Assembly (NCBI RefSeq): GCF_029968035.1
Contig: NZ_JASCIQ010000030.1
Location: 51,670-115,669, forward strand
Reading direction: 5' to 3'
From: Streptomyces cavernicola
GTDB lineage: Bacteria > Actinomycetota > Actinomycetes > Streptomycetales > Streptomycetaceae
DNA length: 64,000 bases
Part shown: positions 60,269 through 64,000 of the stretch, piece after piece
Position numbering within the stretch: the stretch's first letter is position 1
Layout: each line of letters opens with the position of its first letter
The notes under the pieces: generated by a model
What the model was told of the DNA's origin: nothing
The model's input: the letters and a program-made list of their open reading frames with translations, nothing else
Databases searched by the model: none
Made by a program: the position numbers and the translations under genes

Positions 60269-61630
60269 GTGAGCCAGGACCTCAGCCGAACCGCGTACGA
60301 CCACCTGTGGATGCACTTCACCCGCATGTCCTCGTACGAGAACGCCCCCGTCCCCACCATCGTCCGGGGTGAGGGCACCAACATCTACGACGACAAGGGC
60401 AAGCGCTACATCGACGGCCTCGCCGGCCTGTTCGTGGTCAACGCCGGCCACGGCCGCGTCGAGCTCGCCGAGACCGCGTACAAGCAGGCGCAGGAGCTCG
60501 CCTTCTTCCCGGTCTGGTCGTACGCCCACCCCAAGGCCGTGGAGCTCGCCGAGCGCCTCGCGAACTACGCGCCGGGCGACCTCAACAAGGTCTTCTTCAC
60601 CACCGGCGGCGGCGAGGCCGTCGAGACCGCCTGGAAGCTCGCCAAGCAGTACTTCAAGCTGCAGGGCAAGCACACCAAGTACAAGGTCATCTCGCGTGCG
60701 GTCGCCTACCACGGCACCCCGCAGGGCGCCCTGTCCATCACCGGCCTGCCCGGCCTGAAGGCCCCCTTCGAGCCGCTGGTCCCCGGCGCGCACAAGGTGC
60801 CGAACACCAACATCTACCGCGCCCCGATCCACGGCGACGACCCGGAGGCCTTCGGCCGCTGGGCCGCCGACCAGATCGAGCAGCAGATCCTCTTCGAGGG
60901 CCCCGAGACCGTCGCGGCCGTCTTCCTGGAGCCGGTGCAGAACGCCGGCGGCTGCTTCCCGCCGCCGCCCGGCTACTTCCAGCGCGTCCGCGAGATCTGC
61001 GACCAGTACGACGTGCTGCTCGTCTCGGACGAGACGATCTGCGCCTTCGGCCGCCTCGGCACGATGTTCGCCTGCGATAAGTTCGGCTACGTCCCGGACA
61101 TGATCACCTGCGCCAAGGGCATGACCTCGGGCTACTCCCCGATCGGCGCCTGCATCATCTCCGACCGCCTGGCGGAGCCGTTCTACAAGGGTGACAACAC
61201 CTTCCTGCACGGCTACACCTTCGGCGGCCACCCGGTCTCCTCGGCCGTGGCGCTCAGCAACTTCGACATCTTCGAGCGCGAGGGCCTCAACCAGCACGTC
61301 CTGGACAACGAGGCCAACTTCCACAACACGCTCAGCAAGCTGCACGACCTGCCGATCGTCGGCGACGTCCGCGGCAACGGCTTCTTCTACGGCATCGAGC
61401 TCGTGAAGGACAAGGCCACCAAGGAGTCCTTCAACGAGGAGGAGACCGAGCGCGTCCTGTACGGCTTCCTCTCCAAGGCGCTGTACGACGCCGGCCTGTA
61501 CTGCCGTGCCGACGACCGCGGAGACCCGGTCATCCAGCTGGCGCCGCCGCTGATCGCGGACCAGTCGACGTTCGACGAGATCGAGCAGATCCTGCGCAAC
61601 GTCCTCACGGAGGCGTGGACCAAGCTGTAA
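60269..61630 (+). CDS. PLP-dependent class III aminotransferase, probable diamine/polyamine transaminase
   Basis: A 453-residue aminotransferase. Motifs: WMHFTRMSSYENAPVPTIVR at the N-terminus, IYDDKGKRYIDGLAGLFVVN, FFTTGGGEAVETAWKLAKQY, YHGTPQGALSITGL, VFLEPVQNAGGCFPPPPGYF, SDETICAFGRLGTMFACD and MITCAKGMTSGYSPIGA, in which K283 binds PLP. The length and the GGCFPPPPGYFQ segment match the omega-amino acid/putrescine-pyruvate transaminase group rather than GabT. GTG 60269 has GGGGA upstream; ATG 60251 overlaps the Lrp gene and is less likely. Coexpression with Lrp and the neighbouring aminobutyraldehyde dehydrogenase supports putrescine or GABA-analogue transamination. Confidence 0.88.
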   Translation: MSQDLSRTAYDHLWMHFTRMSSYENAPVPTIVRGEGTNIYDDKGKRYIDGLAGLFVVNAGHGRVELAETAYKQAQELAFFPVWSYAHPKAVELAERLANYAPGDLNKVFFTTGGGEAVETAWKLAKQYFKLQGKHTKYKVISRAVAYHGTPQGALSITGLPGLKAPFEPLVPGAHKVPNTNIYRAPIHGDDPEAFGRWAADQIEQQILFEGPETVAAVFLEPVQNAGGCFPPPPGYFQRVREICDQYDVLLVSDETICAFGRLGTMFACDKFGYVPDMITCAKGMTSGYSPIGACIISDRLAEPFYKGDNTFLHGYTFGGHPVSSAVALSNFDIFEREGLNQHVLDNEANFHNTLSKLHDLPIVGDVRGNGFFYGIELVKDKATKESFNEEETERVLYGFLSKALYDAGLYCRADDRGDPVIQLAPPLIADQSTFDEIEQILRNVLTEAWTKL

Positions 61631-61635
61631 GGACT

Positions 61636-61693
61636 ACAGCTGCAAGACCCCTGCAGCTGTGCGGTGGGACAGCAACATGGCCGCACAGCTGCA
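61636..61693. repeat. ACAGCTGCA palindrome repeats after the aminotransferase gene
   Basis: ACAGCTGCA (61636-61644) and TGCAGCTGT (61652-61660) form a perfect 9-bp hairpin with a 7-base loop. A third partial copy, CACAGCTGCAGG, lies at 61684-61695. They lie between the stop at 61630 and the main terminator. Confidence 0.6.
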
Positions 61694-61719
61694 GGACCCG
61701 CGCGTACCGCGCACCACCC

Positions 61720-61767
61720 CACGGCCCGGGTGCCCCGTTCGAGTGAGAACGGGTGCCCCCGGGCCGT
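61720..61767 (+). terminator. Terminator after the Lrp-aminotransferase unit
   Basis: A long stem pairs CACGGCCCGGGTGCCCCGTTC (61720-61740) with 61747-61767, differing at one position, around a 6-base GAGTGA loop. It lies 90 bases past the aminotransferase stop. Confidence 0.75.
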
Positions 61768-61920
61768 GTGCTGTCCGTACTGTCCTGATATGTCCCTACG
61801 GTTCCTGTGACTTCCTGTGACCGATCGGCCCAGTGACTCGTTCCCCCGTACGGGGGACGGCACCGCACTGATCCACGTGCGACTTCAACGCCCTTCGTAA
61901 CCGAACCGAGGTGTATCGCC

Positions 61921-62655
61921 ATGGTGGCCCCACCGGACAACGACGTGCTGTGGGCACGCACCCTGCACTTCTCGCGCAACGGCACCCCCGCCCTCACCGG
62001 CGTCTCCGTCGGCGTGCGCGAGCAGGAGATCCTCGCCGTCGGCGGCCCGCGGGGCAGCGGCAAGACGACCCTGCTGCGGTGCCTCTCCGGGCAGCTCGTC
62101 GCCCAGCAGGGCGAGGTCTGGTTCAACTCGACGCCCGTGCACACCATGGGCCCCCTGGTCCGCGAACGGCTGCGCCGCGACAAGTTCGGCTGGATCGACC
62201 CGCAGCCGCGCCTCGTCCCCGAACTCACCGCGTGGGAGAACGCCGCCCTGCCGCTGATGCTGGACGGCGTCGGCAACCGCGCCGCCCGCAAGGCCGCCCT
62301 GGAGTGGCTCGACCGGCTCGACATCGGCAACCTCGCCCGCAAGCGCCCGCACGCACTCAGCCACGCCGAGCGCCAACGCGTCGCCGTGGCAAGGGCGTTG
62401 GTGAACCAGCCGACCGTCCTCTTCGCCGACGAGCCGACCGCGCCGCTGCACCGGGCCGACCGCGCGCACATCCTGCGCACCCTCACCACGGCGGCCCGCT
62501 CGCACGGCATCACCGTCGTCCTCGCCACCCACGACGCCGACGTCGCGGCCTTCGCCGACCGCAGCGTCAGCCTCCTGGACGGCCGCCTCGTCAACACCGT
62601 CCCGCTCCCCGCGGACGCCCAGGCGGAAGGCGCGGCGTGCTCGCTCTCCGTCTAG
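61921..62655 (+). CDS. ABC transporter ATP-binding protein with degenerate motifs
   Basis: A 244-residue ATPase of the LolD/MacB-like group. Walker A is intact (GPRGSGKTT near residues 41-49). The signature reads LSHAERQRVAVARAL instead of LSGGQ, the D-loop after Walker B is DEPTAPLHR instead of DEPTGALD, and the Q-loop region is FGWIDPQPRLVPELTAWENAAL, with Asp-Pro where Phe-Gln is usual. The H-loop LATHDADVAAF remains. It overlaps the membrane partner gene by 19 bases. ATG 61921 is preceded by GAGGTGTATC. Substrate unknown; export or lipoprotein release is possible. Confidence 0.8.
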   Translation: MVAPPDNDVLWARTLHFSRNGTPALTGVSVGVREQEILAVGGPRGSGKTTLLRCLSGQLVAQQGEVWFNSTPVHTMGPLVRERLRRDKFGWIDPQPRLVPELTAWENAALPLMLDGVGNRAARKAALEWLDRLDIGNLARKRPHALSHAERQRVAVARALVNQPTVLFADEPTAPLHRADRAHILRTLTTAARSHGITVVLATHDADVAAFADRSVSLLDGRLVNTVPLPADAQAEGAACSLSV

Positions 62656-63899
62656 CCCGCGGCGCCCACCCGCTCGTCCTGCTCCGCCGGCTCGCGGTCG
62701 CCGCCGCCTCCGCCGGCACCGGCTTCCTGCTGCTGTGCGCCCTGGGGTACGCGCTCGGCCACCCGCGGGCCGCCGACTCGTCCGCGCTGCGGCTCGCCTG
62801 GAGCGCCGTGCCGCTCGCCGCGACCGTGTACCTCGCGGTGGCCGTCGCCCGTACCGACCCGGCGACCCGGCCGCGCTCCGCGCTCTCCGCCGTCGGCCTC
62901 GGCCCGGCCCGCCTGATGCTGCTCTCCGCCATCTCCACGGCGATCTCCTGCACGCTCGGCTCGATGGTGGCGCTGCTGTTCTTCCTGCATCTGCGGGGCG
63001 ACATCAGCGGCCTCCCCCTGGACGGCGCGGCGGCCGAACTCCTCGGCGCGGGACGGCCGTTGCCGCTCGCCGCGGTCTGCACGCTGCTCCTGGTCGTGCC
63101 GGTCGCCGGAACCGTCGCGGGCGCGCTCGCTCTGCGGCCTCAGGTGGCCAAGTCCGTTGGGCGGAAGGGGAGTTCGCAGGCAGCTGATCCGAAGGGGCCC
63201 AGGTCCAACGCCGACGGGGGCGGTGAAGGGGCCGGGCCCGCCGACACCACCCCCGTCGGCGCCGCCGCCGGGGACGAGCCCGCGCCGCCCGCGCCCCAGC
63301 CCGCCGGGCTGCCCTGGGGTGTGGCCCTGATGGCGGTCGGCCTCGCGGTCGAGACGTACGCGGCGCGCGAGGCCGGCGCGTCCGGCTTCCCGCTGCCGGG
63401 CCGCCTCGCCACCTCGTCGGCGGCCGTGCTCGGCGGCTGGGCGATCACCGCGCTCGGCCTCGCCGTCGCCGGGCCCGCGCTCACGTACCTGTGCGGGAAG
63501 CTCCTGCAGGCGGCCAGGCCCGGCGCCGCCCGGCTGCTCGCGGGGCGCGCGCTGCAGGAGGAGTCCCGGCGCATCGGCCGCCCGCTCGGCGTGGTCTGCG
63601 CGGTCGCCTCGGCCGGCATCGCGGCCCTCAGCCTGTACGGCGGGCCCGCGCCGCGCATCGGTCCGCTCACGGTGCTGGGCGGCGGTCTGGTCGCCGGGTG
63701 TGCGCTGCTCACCCTCGCCACCGCCGCGATCGAGGCCCGTCAGTCCCGCGCCGACACCACCGCCGCGCTCCTCGCACTCGGCGCGCCCGCCTCGCTGCTG
63801 CGCGGCGCCGCAGGGCTGCGGGCGCTCGGCCTGTTCGCCGTGTTCGGCCCGCTCACCTGGCTGATCGGCACGCTCGCGGCGGCCCCGCTCACCGGCTGA
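62637..63899 (+). CDS. ABC transporter permease-like integral membrane protein
   Basis: A 420-residue protein with about eight hydrophobic segments. The first is RRLAVAAASAGTGFLLLCAL. Between helices 4 and 5 is a Gly/Pro/Asp-rich loop of ~50 residues. ETYAAREAGASGFPLPGRLA and later AAALLALGAPASLLRGAAG, then LRALGLFAVFGPLTWLIGTL, recall FtsX-like permeases; overall similarity is weak. GTG 62637 is chosen because GGAAGG lies six bases upstream and the frame matches the helices. It overlaps the ATPase gene by 19 bases, so the two are translationally coupled and form one transporter. Confidence 0.72.
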   Translation: MLALRLARGAHPLVLLRRLAVAAASAGTGFLLLCALGYALGHPRAADSSALRLAWSAVPLAATVYLAVAVARTDPATRPRSALSAVGLGPARLMLLSAISTAISCTLGSMVALLFFLHLRGDISGLPLDGAAAELLGAGRPLPLAAVCTLLLVVPVAGTVAGALALRPQVAKSVGRKGSSQAADPKGPRSNADGGGEGAGPADTTPVGAAAGDEPAPPAPQPAGLPWGVALMAVGLAVETYAAREAGASGFPLPGRLATSSAAVLGGWAITALGLAVAGPALTYLCGKLLQAARPGAARLLAGRALQEESRRIGRPLGVVCAVASAGIAALSLYGGPAPRIGPLTVLGGGLVAGCALLTLATAAIEARQSRADTTAALLALGAPASLLRGAAGLRALGLFAVFGPLTWLIGTLAAAPLTG

Positions 63900-63945
63900 A
63901 CCGCACCCGGCACACGCTGCCCGCGCCCTGCCCACACCCAGTCCC

Positions 63946-63994
63946 GGGGGGGGGGGCCGCCCCGGGGCGGGGCCGCCCCCCCCCCCCCCCCCCC
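63946..63994. other. Long G and C homopolymer runs at window edge
   Basis: G runs for 11 bases at 63946-63956 and C runs for 19 bases at 63976-63994, with GGGGCGGGGCC between. Runs this long are atypical even for Streptomyces and resemble a contig end or sequencing/assembly artefact. No gene is seen in 63900-64000. Confidence 0.6.
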
Positions 63995-64000
63995 AAACAC

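Overview
The window is GC-rich actinobacterial chromosome, almost certainly Streptomyces. Codons are strongly biased to G/C in the third position, many starts are GTG, and 4-bp ATGA-type overlaps are common. From memory, the gene order follows the conserved core block around SCO5718 to SCO5655 of S. coelicolor. I saw no rRNA, tRNA, CRISPR array, insertion sequence or phage gene.

Layout. (1) 1-4345: the edge of a type VII (ESX) secretion locus, with the 3' end of an EccE-like gene and a giant Gln/Pro/Ala-rich protein carrying a MinD/ParA-like ATPase (EspI-like). (2) 4369-11143: a solitary DUF397 gene and a five-gene peptide-type (Dpp/Opp) ABC importer. (3) 11190-23493, minus strand: the translation and transcription block rimP-nusA-ylxR-infB-ylxP-rbfA-truB ... 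ribF. A large protein combining a trypsin-like domain and a STAND-like NTPase domain sits between truB and ribF; both domains have lost key residues. (4) 23671-25650: a putative lipoprotein, a ferritin-like DUF4439 protein and an APH-family protein with kinase residues missing. (5) 25791-35280, minus strand: proS, two GNAT acetyltransferases, ispG, rseP-type site-2 protease, dxr (ispG and dxr are MEP isoprenoid genes) and a long acyl-CoA dehydrogenase. (6) 35490-61630: a GABA/polyamine catabolic region. It holds three aldehyde dehydrogenases, a PucR regulator, GABA transaminase, a PotABCD importer, a PuuB-like FAD oxidoreductase, and an Lrp regulator with a class III aminotransferase. Interspersed are a VirD4/FtsK-like membrane ATPase, a PAP2 phosphatase, a GH18 chitinase with a DasR-type operator, a NADAR protein, a DUF4190 membrane protein, a COG1816 deaminase (probably the futalosine-pathway enzyme) and a glycerophosphodiesterase. 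(7) 61921-63899: an ABC ATPase with degenerate motifs and its membrane partner. The last ~60 bases are long G and C runs, which look like a contig edge.

How the genes work together. PotABCD would import putrescine or spermidine. The FAD oxidoreductase, aminotransferase and aldehyde dehydrogenases could convert it through aminobutyraldehyde to GABA. GabT plus an aldehyde dehydrogenase would then pass GABA on to succinate. No gamma-glutamylpolyamine synthetase is present in the window.

The most unusual non-coding feature is a family of intergenic repeats with the core CGCAGTTCCCCGCGCCCCT. It occurs nine times in either orientation at gene ends, including a 91-bp tandem array and two long perfect hairpins.
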